Both the position numbers and the translations under genes were made by a program. A DNA stretch of 27,943 nt, taken from Clostridiales bacterium (GTDB taxonomy: Bacteria > Bacillota > Clostridia > Christensenellales > JAISNN01). Numbering within the stretch: position 1 is the first letter of the stretch; each line of letters opens with the position of its first letter. Shown one piece after another: positions 6,699 to 15,199 of the stretch. The stretch is taken from positions 1 to 27,943 of the forward strand of contig JAITOQ010000060.1 of assembly GCA_031289865.1 (NCBI GenBank). Reading direction: 5' to 3'. Below the pieces are notes generated by a model that saw only the letters and a list, made by a program, of their open reading frames with translations, made no database searches and had not been told where the DNA came from.

Positions 6699-8132
6699 AT
6701 GCCGAAAGAAGAAAAAAACATTATCAATGAGATATTAGAGATAGAGGCGGTGCTGCGCGAACGGGAGAGCGGCGACTTTTTGGCGCGCTATAACCGCGGC
6801 AAGGTGCATGAAAAACAGTTGGCTTTTCACCGCGAAAAAAAGCGGATACGGTTTGTGTTCGGCGGGAATAGAAGCGGAAAAACCGAATGCGGCGCGGTCG
6901 AGTGCGTCTATCTCTTGAGGGGTATTCACCCGTTCCGCGAAAACCGCGAAAATGTGTCGGGCTGGGTGGTGTCCGTGAGCTTTGAGGTGCAAAAAGAGGT
7001 CGCACAGAAAAAAATCCTCCGCTATCTCAAAAAAGAATGGATACACGATATCGTCATGTCGGACGGGAGAAAGGGCGCGCCCGAATACGGGGTCGTCGAT
7101 ACTATCGTCGTCAAAAACGTGTTTGGGGGACTCTCGACGCTCTCCTTTAAAAGCTGCGAGCAAGGGCGCGAAAAATTTCAAGGCGCAAGCCTCGATTTTG
7201 TTTGGTTTGACGAAGAGCCGCCGCGAGATATCTATGAGGAATGCAGAATGCGCGTCTTTGACCGCGAAGGGGATATTTTTTGTACCATGACCCCCCTAAA
7301 GGGGCTGACCTTTATCTATGACGAGATATATCTCAACCGCCGTGACAACAAAGAGGTTTGGCATATCGAGATGCAGTGGGAGGACAACCCCTACTTAAAT
7401 CCCGACGAAGTAAAACAGATGAGCGAAACCTTTTCGGAGGACGTTCTCGACAGTCGGAAATTCGGACGCTTTAGCGCGGCAAGCGGCTTGGTATATCCCG
7501 AATTTGATCCGTCGATACACGTTATAGAGCCGTTTTGTGTGCCGCGTGAATGGCAAGATATCTTGTCTATCGACCCCGGATTGAACAACCCGCTTAGCTG
7601 TCACTTTTATGCGGTGGATTACGACGGAGTGATTTACGTCGTCGCGGAGCATTACGAAAAGGGACGGGATATAGACTACCACGCCGAAAAAATTTTTGAG
7701 ATAGCGGAATCTCTCGGTTGGAAAAGAGATCACAAGGGACGGCTCTCCGCTCTCATCGACAGCGCGGCAAATCAGCATACATTAGCGTCGAGTAAAAGCG
7801 TCGCGGAGCTTTTTTACGACAAAAATATTTTGGTCAATACGAACGTAAACAAGGAGCTGTTTTCGGGGATTGCCTCGGTGAAAAGCCTTTTGAAAAAAAG
7901 ACCGCCCGCCGTTTTTATCTTTAAAAACTGCGTGAATTTGATTCGTGAATTAAAGGGGTATTGGTGGGGAAACGGCGACGCGCCGATCAAGAGGGACGAC
8001 CATGCTTTGGACGAGTTTCGCTATTTTGTCATGTCAAAGCCCGCGCCCGATTTATCCGCGGTAAGGGGAAAAAGCGCGGTACAGCGCGACAAGGAGGATC
8101 TGTATCTAAGAATTAAAAGGAGAAAAAAATAA
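6699..8132 (+). CDS. terL: Phage terminase large subunit (packaging ATPase-nuclease)
   Basis: This 477-residue protein is the DNA-packaging motor and headful or site-specific nuclease of a tailed phage. Its N-terminal ATPase has Walker A GGNRSGKT (residues 55-62), Walker B LDFVWFDEE (165-173) with the catalytic Glu, and a TMTPLKG coupling motif (197-203). Its C-terminal RNase H-like nuclease has acidic residues in SIDPG (Asp292), ALIDSA (Asp354) and DDHALDEFRYF (433-443). Length and motifs are those of an intact Terminase_6/P22 gp2-type subunit. It opens the cassette; no typical small-terminase gene precedes it. The start ATG has only a weak AGAGCGG ribosome site and a stop codon lies just upstream in frame. 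No clear promoter was found, as the upstream DNA is a repeat. Confidence 0.93.
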   Translation: MPKEEKNIINEILEIEAVLRERESGDFLARYNRGKVHEKQLAFHREKKRIRFVFGGNRSGKTECGAVECVYLLRGIHPFRENRENVSGWVVSVSFEVQKEVAQKKILRYLKKEWIHDIVMSDGRKGAPEYGVVDTIVVKNVFGGLSTLSFKSCEQGREKFQGASLDFVWFDEEPPRDIYEECRMRVFDREGDIFCTMTPLKGLTFIYDEIYLNRRDNKEVWHIEMQWEDNPYLNPDEVKQMSETFSEDVLDSRKFGRFSAASGLVYPEFDPSIHVIEPFCVPREWQDILSIDPGLNNPLSCHFYAVDYDGVIYVVAEHYEKGRDIDYHAEKIFEIAESLGWKRDHKGRLSALIDSAANQHTLASSKSVAELFYDKNILVNTNVNKELFSGIASVKSLLKKRPPAVFIFKNCVNLIRELKGYWWGNGDAPIKRDDHALDEFRYFVMSKPAPDLSAVRGKSAVQRDKEDLYLRIKRRKK

Positions 8133-8184
8133 ACGCGGGACGGCGCGACAAGATATCTATACCAAAGGATCAAAAGGAGAAAGA
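8076..8184 (+). repeat. Imperfect tandem duplication of the terL 3' end
   Basis: About 52 bp coding for the last terL residues (8076-8129) is repeated imperfectly just after the stop codon (8135-8184). Shared blocks are GCGCGACAAG, ATCTATA-like sequence and ATTAAAAGGAGAAA / ATCAAAAGGAGAAA. The second copy provides the AAAAGGAG ribosome site of the next gene. Confidence 0.55.
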
Positions 8185-8185
8185 A

Positions 8186-8449
8186 ATGAATGAAGACCTG
8201 ATAGACGCGCTTTTAAAAAAAGCAAAGGGTTATGAGGCAAAGGAGGTCGTGGACGAATTTGTCGTCGACGAAAGTAATCTGCCCGTGTTGAGCAAGAGAA
8301 AGGTGACGTACAAGGACGTCCCCCCCGATTTGGGCGCGGTCAAAGCAATCGCGGAACTCGCGGCGGAAAAAGAGTATAGAAGCCTCTCGACGGAGGAGCT
8401 TTTGAGAGAAAAAAGAAGACTTCTTAAAGAACTTGAGAGCGGGAATTAA
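8186..8449 (+). CDS. Small phage protein next to terL (possible small-terminase-like C-terminal module)
   Basis: This 87-residue acidic, helical protein follows terL by 53 bp with AAAAGGAG upstream. Its middle, VLSKRKVTYKDVPPDLGAVK (about residues 34-53), resembles the segment of many small terminases and packaging-associated proteins in which a basic beta-hairpin precedes PPD and a helix. The N-terminal DNA-binding helix-turn-helix of a small terminase is absent. It could therefore be a shortened packaging partner or an unrelated conserved phage protein. The similarity is from memory of the motif, not a search. Confidence 0.55.
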   Translation: MNEDLIDALLKKAKGYEAKEVVDEFVVDESNLPVLSKRKVTYKDVPPDLGAVKAIAELAAEKEYRSLSTEELLREKRRLLKELESGN

Positions 8450-8485
8450 AATAAATTAAAAATCTAATAAAAGGAGGAAAACAAA

Positions 8486-8698
8486 ATGACCGTAACCGAA
8501 GTAAAACAAAAAGTGAGGTGCCGTGCGCCTATGTGCAGCAGTGATGCGGCTTATTCGTTCGGCAGAGAGAACGCTATGGCGGTGAACCGTATCTATCTCT
8601 GCAAGAGCTGCGCCGAAGAGCTTTTTACATGTCTGAAGTCCGCGCTGAAAGTCCCGAAAAAGGACGCGGAAAAGAGAGGGGAAACCGTTGGAGAATAA
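8486..8698 (+). CDS. Small zinc-ribbon-like phage protein
   Basis: This 70-residue protein contains two Cys pairs, CRAPMC (residues 12-17) and CKSC (about 38-41), spaced as in a zinc ribbon, with a basic, helical C terminus. A strong AGGAGG-type site precedes the ATG (AAAGGAGGAAA, 8468-8478). Its last 11 bases overlap the start of the portal gene, so the two are translationally coupled. It may bind DNA or protein during packaging, but no specific family was recognised. Confidence 0.6.
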   Translation: MTVTEVKQKVRCRAPMCSSDAAYSFGRENAMAVNRIYLCKSCAEELFTCLKSALKVPKKDAEKRGETVGE

Positions 8699-10553
8699 AA
8701 TCTTAAAGGTCGCCGCCGAAAAGAAAAAGAGCGAATATTACGAGGATATCGTGAGCGACGTGCTGCGCGACTTTGAAAAACGGCGGGAGGAACGGAAAAG
8801 CTTCGAGCTGCAATGGCGGCTCAATATGAATTTTTTTATCGGAAATCAATTTACCGAAATCACCGCGGACGGGGATATAGACGACAGCGGAAAGCTGTAT
8901 TTTTGGCAGGAACGCGAGGTGTACAATCACATCGCGCCGATAGTCGAAACCCGTCTCGCTAAGCTTGGGAGCGTAAAGCCGAACTTAAACGTCCGACCGC
9001 TGACGGGTTCGGAGACCTATGTAAACACGGCGAAATTTGCGTCTAAGATTTTACAAGCGGTTTTTGACCGCACGGAAATCCACAGCCTTGTCAACGAGGC
9101 CACTATGTGGGCGGAGCTGTGCGGGACGGCGTTCTATAAAATCGGATGGAATCCGAACGGCGGAGCGGCTATCGGAAAAAAGCCGGACGGAAGCCTCGTA
9201 TACGAGGGAGAAACGGATATAGTCGTTTGCCCGCCGTTTCATATCTACCCCGACAACCTCAACGCGCCCGATATGAGAAGTCTGAAAAGTATCATTCACG
9301 CAAAGGCGTATACGACGGAGGAGATAAAGGAGCTTTGGGGCGTCGAGGTCAAGCCGAATGACGTCGGCGTGTTTGCCGCGGAAAATTCCTTTGCGGCGGG
9401 GGGATTGGGCTACACCGCGAGTATCCGCAAGCTGATTTTTGAAAAGCGAGACAACTGCGCATACGTCGTCGAGAGGTATACCGCGCCCGATAAGGAACAC
9501 CCCGAAGGGGAATTAGTTATCGTCGCGGGAGATAGATTAGTGTATCAAGGGGGCTTGCCTTTTTACAATGATTTTTCGGGAAGTCCTTTTCCGTTCATTC
9601 GTCAGACTTCCGTCGATCAAGCGGGCGCATTCTTTGGAGTGAGCATTGTCGAAAGGCTCATACCAATTCAGAGGGCGTACAATGCCGTTAGAAACCGCAA
9701 ACATGAGTTTTTGAACAGAATCTCAATGGGCGTTTTAGCCGTCGAGGACGGATCGATCGATACGGATAACCTTGAGGAGGAGGGTCTTTCGCCCGGAAAA
9801 ATCCTCATCTATCGGCAGGGCAGCCGCCCGCCGCATATGCTCGATATGAGCCGCGTCCCAAGCGACTTTAACTATGAGGAGGAAAAGCTCCTCAATGAAT
9901 TTGTGGTGATAAGCGGAGTGAGCGAAATCACGAAATTTTCAAACGTTCCGTCGAGCGTGACGAGCGGAATCGCGCTGTCGCTTCTCATCGAGCAAGACGA
10001 AACGCGCTTGAACCTCACCGCAAAAAACATCAAGAGCGCGGTGAGGAATATCGGTATCGATATAATAGGCTTGTACAAGATGTTTGCGGCAATGAGGCGG
10101 CTCAAAAATATCGCGGGCGAAAACGACGAAGCACTTGCGGAGGCTTTTTCCGTAAGCGAGCTTAGACGGGATAAAATCGCGGTCGAGAGCGATAACGACG
10201 CAATCGAAACCCCCGCAAGCAGACGGAGCATGGTGTTGGATCTTTTGAGATTAGGGCTTTTGTCGGACGAGAACGGGAAATTGTCGGACAGAATGCGCTT
10301 GAAAGCGTTGGAGACTTTGGGACTCGGCAATTGGGAAAACAGCCGCGACACGGAGGAGATGCACCTCAAAAAAGCGGCTAAGGAAAATCAAAGTCTGCTT
10401 TTGGATGAGATTGAACCCGACGGATTTGACGAGCATGGTCTGCATATCGACGAGCATGTGAAATATGCCGTCTCTAACAGACTTGACCAAGCCGTAAAGG
10501 AACGGTTTGCGAGGCATATTCAAGCGCATGAGAAATTGAAAGTTGAAAGTTGA
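8688..10553 (+). CDS. Phage portal protein (P22 gp1-like)
   Basis: The 621-residue protein forms the dodecameric ring through which DNA is packaged. The N terminus has the familiar RREERKSFELQWRLNMNFFIGNQ (residues 32-54) and VYNHIAPIVETRLAKLGSVKP region (about 80-100). Later, FPFIRQTSVDQAGAFFGVSIVE and QRAYNAVRNRKHEFLNRI mark the clip/stem region, and RLNLTAKNIKSAVRNIGIDI the wing. Length fits podovirus portals, which are longer than most siphovirus portals. It starts with TTG at 8688, inside the preceding gene, with AGAGGGG upstream. The last residues (LKVES) and the stop codon come from a host-type heptamer repeat that begins at about 10534, so the original C terminus has probably been altered. 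Confidence 0.88.
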   Translation: MENKILKVAAEKKKSEYYEDIVSDVLRDFEKRREERKSFELQWRLNMNFFIGNQFTEITADGDIDDSGKLYFWQEREVYNHIAPIVETRLAKLGSVKPNLNVRPLTGSETYVNTAKFASKILQAVFDRTEIHSLVNEATMWAELCGTAFYKIGWNPNGGAAIGKKPDGSLVYEGETDIVVCPPFHIYPDNLNAPDMRSLKSIIHAKAYTTEEIKELWGVEVKPNDVGVFAAENSFAAGGLGYTASIRKLIFEKRDNCAYVVERYTAPDKEHPEGELVIVAGDRLVYQGGLPFYNDFSGSPFPFIRQTSVDQAGAFFGVSIVERLIPIQRAYNAVRNRKHEFLNRISMGVLAVEDGSIDTDNLEEEGLSPGKILIYRQGSRPPHMLDMSRVPSDFNYEEEKLLNEFVVISGVSEITKFSNVPSSVTSGIALSLLIEQDETRLNLTAKNIKSAVRNIGIDIIGLYKMFAAMRRLKNIAGENDEALAEAFSVSELRRDKIAVESDNDAIETPASRRSMVLDLLRLGLLSDENGKLSDRMRLKALETLGLGNWENSRDTEEMHLKKAAKENQSLLLDEIEPDGFDEHGLHIDEHVKYAVSNRLDQAVKERFARHIQAHEKLKVES

Positions 10554-10639
10554 GAGTTGAAAGTTAAGGATAAGAAGAAAAGTTGAAAGTTGAGAGTTGA
10601 AAGTTGAGAGTTGAAAGTTAAGGATAAGAAGAAAAGTTG
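10534..10639 (+). repeat. Heptamer-arm repeat, copy E, at the portal 3' end
   Basis: The repeat runs AATTGAA, AGTTGAA, AGTTGAG, AGTTGAA and then AGTTAAGGATAAGAAGAAA. That block and its heptamers are then repeated directly, so the element is a tandem doubling of one arm with no core and no inverted arm. It begins within the last portal codons and supplies their stop. Confidence 0.8.
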
Positions 10640-10676
10640 CATTAAACATATAAACTACTAGACTTTTTGAAAAGAG

Positions 10677-10712
10677 CGCGAGAAAAAATTTTCTAGAAAA
10701 TTTTGTCTCGCG
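10677..10712. promoter_or_regulatory. 36-bp inverted repeat between portal and scaffold genes
   Basis: An inner perfect 20-bp palindrome (AAAATTTTCTAGAAAATTTT, 10685-10704) is enclosed by CGCGAG (10677-10682) and CTCGCG (10707-10712) with two unpaired bases on each side. It is not followed by a U-run, so a classic terminator is unlikely. It may be an mRNA stability/processing hairpin setting portal versus capsid levels, or a protein-binding site. Confidence 0.6.
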
Positions 10713-10750
10713 ACATCTATTATCAAAAAAAAATAAAAAAGGAGTTAAAC

Positions 10751-11395
10751 ATGGAACAAACCGAATTAACAGTTCTTTCCGAATCCGATTCGCACGCGGC
10801 CACAGACGGCGTACAGAGCGGCGGCGGTAAGGGAGAGACGGGAACGGTCTCCTACGGCAAGTTTAAAAACGCGGACGCGCTTTTTAGGGCGTACCTTTCT
10901 CTCGAAGCGGAGTTTACAAAGCGATCGCAACGCTTGAGGGAGATAGAAAGACGTTTAGCCTTTGCGTCCGAAAACGGTGAAAGGACGGCGGCGGTTGCCG
11001 CGGGCGGCGGGACTCCCGACGCGATAGCTTTTTCGCCGCAAACGGACAAATCGGTAGGAGCGCGTGCCGCGGGGGGTACGGCAAAAAATATTACGGAGGA
11101 GGCAAGGCGCGCAAGCAATGTAAGCAACGCGGCTTTGCCGCCTCAAACCTACAAACCGACGGAGGACGGCGAAGTCGTTGCGGAGCGGCTGAAAAGCGAG
11201 AGTTTTTTGGAGCGGTATGTATACGGCGACGAGAGAATAAAAGATCGGATCATTGCCGATTATGTCGAGGGTTTGAGGAGCGTAAATCTGCCGAAATTGA
11301 TCGGGAAAGGCGGGGAAACGGCTGCCGCGCCTCCGAAAAGACCCAAAACGCTGAAGGAAGCGGGAGAGCTTGCCGAAAAAATGCTAAAAAAATAA
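10751..11395 (+). CDS. Putative phage scaffolding protein
   Basis: This 214-residue, highly charged and low-complexity protein lies between portal and capsid genes, where P22-like phages encode their scaffold. Residues 35-75 (SYGKFKNADALFRAYLSLEA, then EFTKRSQRLREIERRL) form a predicted amphipathic coiled coil. The middle is Ala/Gly-rich and probably disordered, and the C terminus is helical and basic (KRPKTLKEAGELAEKMLKK), fitting a coat-binding tail. The frame is open from 10703, but GGAG at 10741-10744 places the start at the ATG at 10751. The identification rests on position and composition. Confidence 0.7.
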   Translation: MEQTELTVLSESDSHAATDGVQSGGGKGETGTVSYGKFKNADALFRAYLSLEAEFTKRSQRLREIERRLAFASENGERTAAVAAGGGTPDAIAFSPQTDKSVGARAAGGTAKNITEEARRASNVSNAALPPQTYKPTEDGEVVAERLKSESFLERYVYGDERIKDRIIADYVEGLRSVNLPKLIGKGGETAAAPPKRPKTLKEAGELAEKMLKK

Positions 11396-11414
11396 AAAAA
11401 AGGAGAAAAATTAC

Positions 11415-12599
11415 ATGATATCTTTAGATACTGCGGAGAAGGCTTTAAAAAATGTCTATCTCGGCGTAGTAAGCGAACAATTAAACTTAGGTACAAACGC
11501 GTTTTACGCGAAGCTGCAACAGACCACCGCCGATATTTTCGGAAAGGAAATTATCAAGCTTGCCTCGTACGGGGTCAACGGCGGTATAGGCGCGGGAAAG
11601 GAAACCGACGCGCTGCCGCGTGCGGGGGGAAACAACTATGCTCAATTTAGAGTGGAGCTAAAAAATCTTTTCGGGACGATAGAGATTACCGACAAGGCGA
11701 TCCGTGCGTCGGAGGGGACTTCGGGCGCGTTTGTCAATCTCTTAAACGCGGAAATGGAGGGACTGCTCCGCGCAAGCAAACACAATTTCGGGAGAATGCT
11801 CTACGGTAACGGGACGGGCAAAATCGCTGGAATTTCATTCATCGACCCAAACAAGGTGGTCGGACTGACGGTAGGAAATCATTCCGCGCTTTGCGAAGGC
11901 TTGATAATCGATATCATCGCGCAAGACGATACGGTACTCGTGAAACAAGCCCGTATCCTAAAGTACGACAGAGACAATCATTACGTCGTATTGGACAAAC
12001 AGCCCTCCGCAATCAATCCCGAATGGAACACATACATGTTCGTTCAAAATTCGTACAACAATGAATTGACCGGACTCGGCTCGATTTTTGACGAATCGTC
12101 TAAGCTGTACGGCTTGGAGAGAGCGGATAACGAATGGTTAAAGCCTCAGCGTTATGTGTTGGGCGGGACGCAGATTTCATCCGCTATAGTTCAAGCGGGC
12201 TTGGACGAAACGGATTTGCGGTTCGGGAGTACGCCCGATATAATCATCAGCTCATACGGCTTAAAGCGCAATATGGCGGAATATCTCATGCTCAACCGTA
12301 CCAACCTCGACTACATGAATTTGGAGGGCGGCTATAAGGCTATGTCCTTTAGCGGAATCCCGTGGGTTTCGGACAAATTTGTCGAAAACGGATCGGTCTA
12401 TCTCTTAAATACAGCCGACTTTAAGCTCCATCAGCTCTGCGATTGGAGATGGCTTGAGGGCGAAAACGGAAAGGTTTTGCATCAAGTGCCGGGAAAGGCG
12501 GCGTATTCGGCGACCCTCGTAAAGTATGCGGATCTCATCTGCGACAGACCGTGCGGACAAGCAAAATTTACGGGCTTTAACGAAACCGCGATTTTTTAA
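11415..12599 (+). CDS. Major capsid protein (HK97 fold, probable)
   Basis: The 394-residue protein is the likely coat subunit. It shows the expected features in order: an N-terminal helical stretch, an E-loop-like segment near residues 50-85 (SYGVNGGIGAGKETDALPRA), FGTIEITDKAIRAS (about 90-103), NAEMEGLLRASKHNFGRMLYGNG (about 113-135), and a C-terminal P-domain with RYVLGGTQISSAIVQAGLD and GYKAMSFSGIPWVSDKF. A strong AGGAGAAAA site precedes the ATG. The gene sits 19 bp after the scaffold gene. No maturation protease gene is seen, as is normal for P22-type heads. Confidence 0.82.
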   Translation: MISLDTAEKALKNVYLGVVSEQLNLGTNAFYAKLQQTTADIFGKEIIKLASYGVNGGIGAGKETDALPRAGGNNYAQFRVELKNLFGTIEITDKAIRASEGTSGAFVNLLNAEMEGLLRASKHNFGRMLYGNGTGKIAGISFIDPNKVVGLTVGNHSALCEGLIIDIIAQDDTVLVKQARILKYDRDNHYVVLDKQPSAINPEWNTYMFVQNSYNNELTGLGSIFDESSKLYGLERADNEWLKPQRYVLGGTQISSAIVQAGLDETDLRFGSTPDIIISSYGLKRNMAEYLMLNRTNLDYMNLEGGYKAMSFSGIPWVSDKFVENGSVYLLNTADFKLHQLCDWRWLEGENGKVLHQVPGKAAYSATLVKYADLICDRPCGQAKFTGFNETAIF

Positions 12600-12624
12600 T
12601 CGTCGGTTTTAAGACGGAGGACTT

Positions 12625-12999
12625 ATGAAAACTCATCTCGTCAGGATTACAAACGACCTCTATGACATTGCGGCGCGGCTCTCTGAAATCGACGGCGGTT
12701 ATCGGATATATTACGACACGCGGAAAAAAAGATACGAAATTTTTCATGAAAACGGCGGTATAGAAACGCCCGCGTGCCTACCGCCGTACGACCGTTTGGA
12801 TCAGCGAACCTTATTGTATGTGAGGGAAACGCGGAGAGAATATACGGAAAAGATGATAGCGGAAATCGACGGACAAAACCGAAAGATCGAGGAGGACCGC
12901 GAACGGGAAATCCTCGGCGAGATGAGGGATAAGACCAGTTCGCTGGGGACTTATCTCGCCCGCGGCGGGAATGACGTCCCGACCTATGACAGGCTGTAG
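12625..12999 (+). CDS. Small phage protein after the capsid gene, unknown function
   Basis: The 124-residue charged protein has an N-terminal half rich in beta strands (HLVRITNDLYDIAARLSEID, then GGYRIYYDTRKKRYEIFHENGG) and a helical C-terminal half (RREYTEKMIAEIDGQNRKIE). ACGGAGGA precedes the ATG. It lies 25 bp from the capsid stop, where phages often carry decoration or virion-assembly genes. Bases 12753-12769 match 17 bp of a short repeat also found twice in dnaX. No family was recognised. Confidence 0.55.
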   Translation: MKTHLVRITNDLYDIAARLSEIDGGYRIYYDTRKKRYEIFHENGGIETPACLPPYDRLDQRTLLYVRETRREYTEKMIAEIDGQNRKIEEDREREILGEMRDKTSSLGTYLARGGNDVPTYDRL

Positions 13000-13020
13000 C
13001 TTGAAAAACGGGAGAAAAAA

Positions 13021-13566
13021 ATGTTAATACAAAATGTTGTAAAAAAAGCGTCGGAAATTCTCGGCTTGACCTTTGACCCGACCGACGCAAAAAACGCGGA
13101 GACAGCCGCGCTCATCGGCTGTGCGGATACGGTCTACGGCGAGATAGTTTCCGACTATTTTCCGCTTTTGTTTGAAGAGGAAATCCTCTTTGACGGAGAC
13201 GGACGGGGAGAAACGGAGAATTTTACCAAAAGACTGCTGTATATCGTTTCGCTGAAAAGCGGGGAAAAAACCGTAAAATATACGGTGTTTCCCGACGCGA
13301 TACATGCGGAAAACGTAAGAAATACCGTCTTGACCGTGAGATACGCATATATTCCCGACAAAATCGAGGAATTGACCGCGGAAACCGAACTGAATACGGG
13401 GGTCTCCGAACGCTGCTTTGCATTGGGGATTGCCTCCGAATATTGTCTGTTAAACGGAATGTTCAACGAGAGCGTTCTGTACGACAAACGATTTAAGGAT
13501 TCGCTTCAAGCGGCGTCGAGAAAGCGCGGCGAAATCAAAATCAAACGCAGAAATTGGGTCGGGTAG
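13021..13566 (+). CDS. Putative head-to-tail adaptor (P22 gp4-like by position)
   Basis: The 181-residue protein begins with two helices (QNVVKKASEILGLTF, ETAALIGCADTVYGEIVSDY), has a central beta-rich part, and ends with helices followed by a basic tail (KRGEIKIKRRNWVG). This helical architecture with an extended C-terminal arm is that of phage connector proteins docking under the portal. Its position between capsid and gp10-like genes matches gp4 of P22, but no lysozyme-like motif is evident. GGGAGAAAAAA precedes the ATG. Confidence 0.6.
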   Translation: MLIQNVVKKASEILGLTFDPTDAKNAETAALIGCADTVYGEIVSDYFPLLFEEEILFDGDGRGETENFTKRLLYIVSLKSGEKTVKYTVFPDAIHAENVRNTVLTVRYAYIPDKIEELTAETELNTGVSERCFALGIASEYCLLNGMFNESVLYDKRFKDSLQAASRKRGEIKIKRRNWVG

Positions 13567-13575
13567 GGGGAGCGT

Positions 13576-15054
13576 ATGTTTTACAGAAAAAAGATCGATT
13601 CGCCCGCCGCGAAAGGCGCGAGGCTCGGTCTGCCCGTTTTGGGCGGGCCCGACATCAAAAACAACGAGAGTATTCTCCCCAAAAGTACGGCGGTCACGGT
13701 ATATAATTACCGCTTGACGGACGGAGTGTTAAAAAACGGTTTCGGCTTTCAGCGCGCATCTATGCCGTCGCTTTCGGAGGGAACTCCGTTTGAAATGCCC
13801 GAATATCCGAATGCGGTCGGCGACTTTTGCGAGTTTTTTGTCTATCGCCGTTTTGATGCGGAAAACCGAAAGCCCGACGACCGTCTGATCGTACGCGACA
13901 GCTACGGCTATCACTATATGGCGAGTTTGACGGAATCGGGCGCGTTTGTCAAGCTGCAGATGGGGCGGGCGTTTTTTGAGCTGACGGGAGTAAATTACCG
14001 TTATAACGGAGAGGACATCGCGCTCTTTGCCACCGATATCGGACTGTATCTATGCCGCGGCGCGGGGGCGACACTCGTACCCTCCGCGCCGATGATAAGC
14101 TCCATGTGCGTCCACAGCGAGAGAATTTACGCGGGGCTTAAGGGCGACAACACGGGAATTTGGTTTTCGGACACCTTTGATCCGACCAATTGGAACGTGT
14201 CGCTTGACGACGGGGGCTTTATAGATTTTGCGGACGAGGGCGGCTATGTGAGAAAGGTCGTACAGTTTGCGGACAGCGTCTATATCTTTAGGGATTTTTC
14301 AATTGAACGCCTTGTCGCGTTCGGCGAACAGCGGGAATTTTCCGTAACCAAAATCTGTACTCTCGGCTCTAAAATTTTACCGTTTACGATTACAAGCTGC
14401 GACGGCTATCTCATGTTCATGCTTCGCGACGGGCTGTATGTCTTTGACGGGTACGCGCCGAAACGGGTCTTTGACAAGGTGACGGAATTGATCGACACCG
14501 AAATACCGCCGCACGGCTGTTTTTTAAAAAACAAGTATTATCTCACCGCAAAAGCCGATTTCGGCGAACCCATTCTTTGGGAAAACGGGACGGGCAAAAA
14601 CGCGCTGTTTGAATTTGACATAAAAAGCGGCGGCGTCAACATCACGCGGGGGCTTCCTTTTAACGACGCGGCGGCTATAAAGACGACGACCGCGGAAAAG
14701 CTGTTTGTCAGCTTTACCGACACGGGGAGCGGAGAGCTTTACGGACGGATTTTTGAGACGAACGACAGCGGATGTTTCTGTGAAACAGAGCTGCCGTCGC
14801 TTTGGCGGTCGGCAGACAACGTGCAAGGAATGTCGGAGCGGCGAAAGCTGATACGTTCGGCGTCCTTTTTGAGCCGCTACGACGCAACGCTCACGGTCAC
14901 CGTGGACGGACGCGAGTACGATTATCCCGTAAAGGGAAGCGGCACACCCGCGACGGTCAGAATTAAAAAATGCGGAAAGAGCTTTTCTATAGCGTTTTCG
15001 GGCGCGGGAAAAGCCGAAATCAAGGACGTCGTCGTCGAAATAGACGTTTTGTAG
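13576..15054 (+). CDS. P22 gp10-like tail-hub / DNA-stabilisation protein
   Basis: The 492-residue, beta-rich protein has the sequence pattern of the propeller-like hub that closes the portal channel of P22-type podoviruses. Examples are LPVLGGPDIKNNESI near the N terminus, ERIYAGLKGDNTGIWFSDTF (about 178-197) followed by DPTNWNV, and VQFADSVYIFRDFSIERLVA (about 231-250). Later blades repeat a Gly-Tyr pattern (SCDGYLMFMLRDGLYVFDGY), and the C terminus has a small beta-sandwich. GGGGGAGCG precedes the ATG 9 bp after the adaptor gene. It is the last recognisable neck component. No needle (gp26) or tailspike gene follows. Confidence 0.7.
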   Translation: MFYRKKIDSPAAKGARLGLPVLGGPDIKNNESILPKSTAVTVYNYRLTDGVLKNGFGFQRASMPSLSEGTPFEMPEYPNAVGDFCEFFVYRRFDAENRKPDDRLIVRDSYGYHYMASLTESGAFVKLQMGRAFFELTGVNYRYNGEDIALFATDIGLYLCRGAGATLVPSAPMISSMCVHSERIYAGLKGDNTGIWFSDTFDPTNWNVSLDDGGFIDFADEGGYVRKVVQFADSVYIFRDFSIERLVAFGEQREFSVTKICTLGSKILPFTITSCDGYLMFMLRDGLYVFDGYAPKRVFDKVTELIDTEIPPHGCFLKNKYYLTAKADFGEPILWENGTGKNALFEFDIKSGGVNITRGLPFNDAAAIKTTTAEKLFVSFTDTGSGELYGRIFETNDSGCFCETELPSLWRSADNVQGMSERRKLIRSASFLSRYDATLTVTVDGREYDYPVKGSGTPATVRIKKCGKSFSIAFSGAGKAEIKDVVVEIDVL

Positions 15055-15083
15055 TCTTAATCGGCGGCGTTGTAGGAGGAAAA

Positions 15084-15194
15084 ATGGACGCGTTTACACA
15101 AATCGATATCTTTTTACGGAAGATATACAACAAATTGGTTCTGCTTGAAAAGAAACTCGCGGAGCTTGAAGATAAAATTGATCAAAAGGAATGA
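15084..15194 (+). CDS. 36-residue coiled-coil micro-protein
   Basis: A short frame starts with ATG at 15084, has AGGAGG at 15074-15079 and encodes a helix with heptad leucines (IDIFLRKIYNKLVLLEKKLA, then ELEDKI). Its stop codon overlaps an ATG of the next small frame (ATGATGA at 15191). The strong ribosome site and clean heptad pattern support a real gene, possibly an oligomerising virion or regulatory peptide. Confidence 0.55.
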   Translation: MDAFTQIDIFLRKIYNKLVLLEKKLAELEDKIDQKE

Positions 15195-15199
15195 TGAGC

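Noticed and set aside
10251..10649. Minus-strand frame containing QLSTFN repeats
   Set aside because: It is the open reverse strand of the heptamer arms extended into the portal gene, without a start signal.
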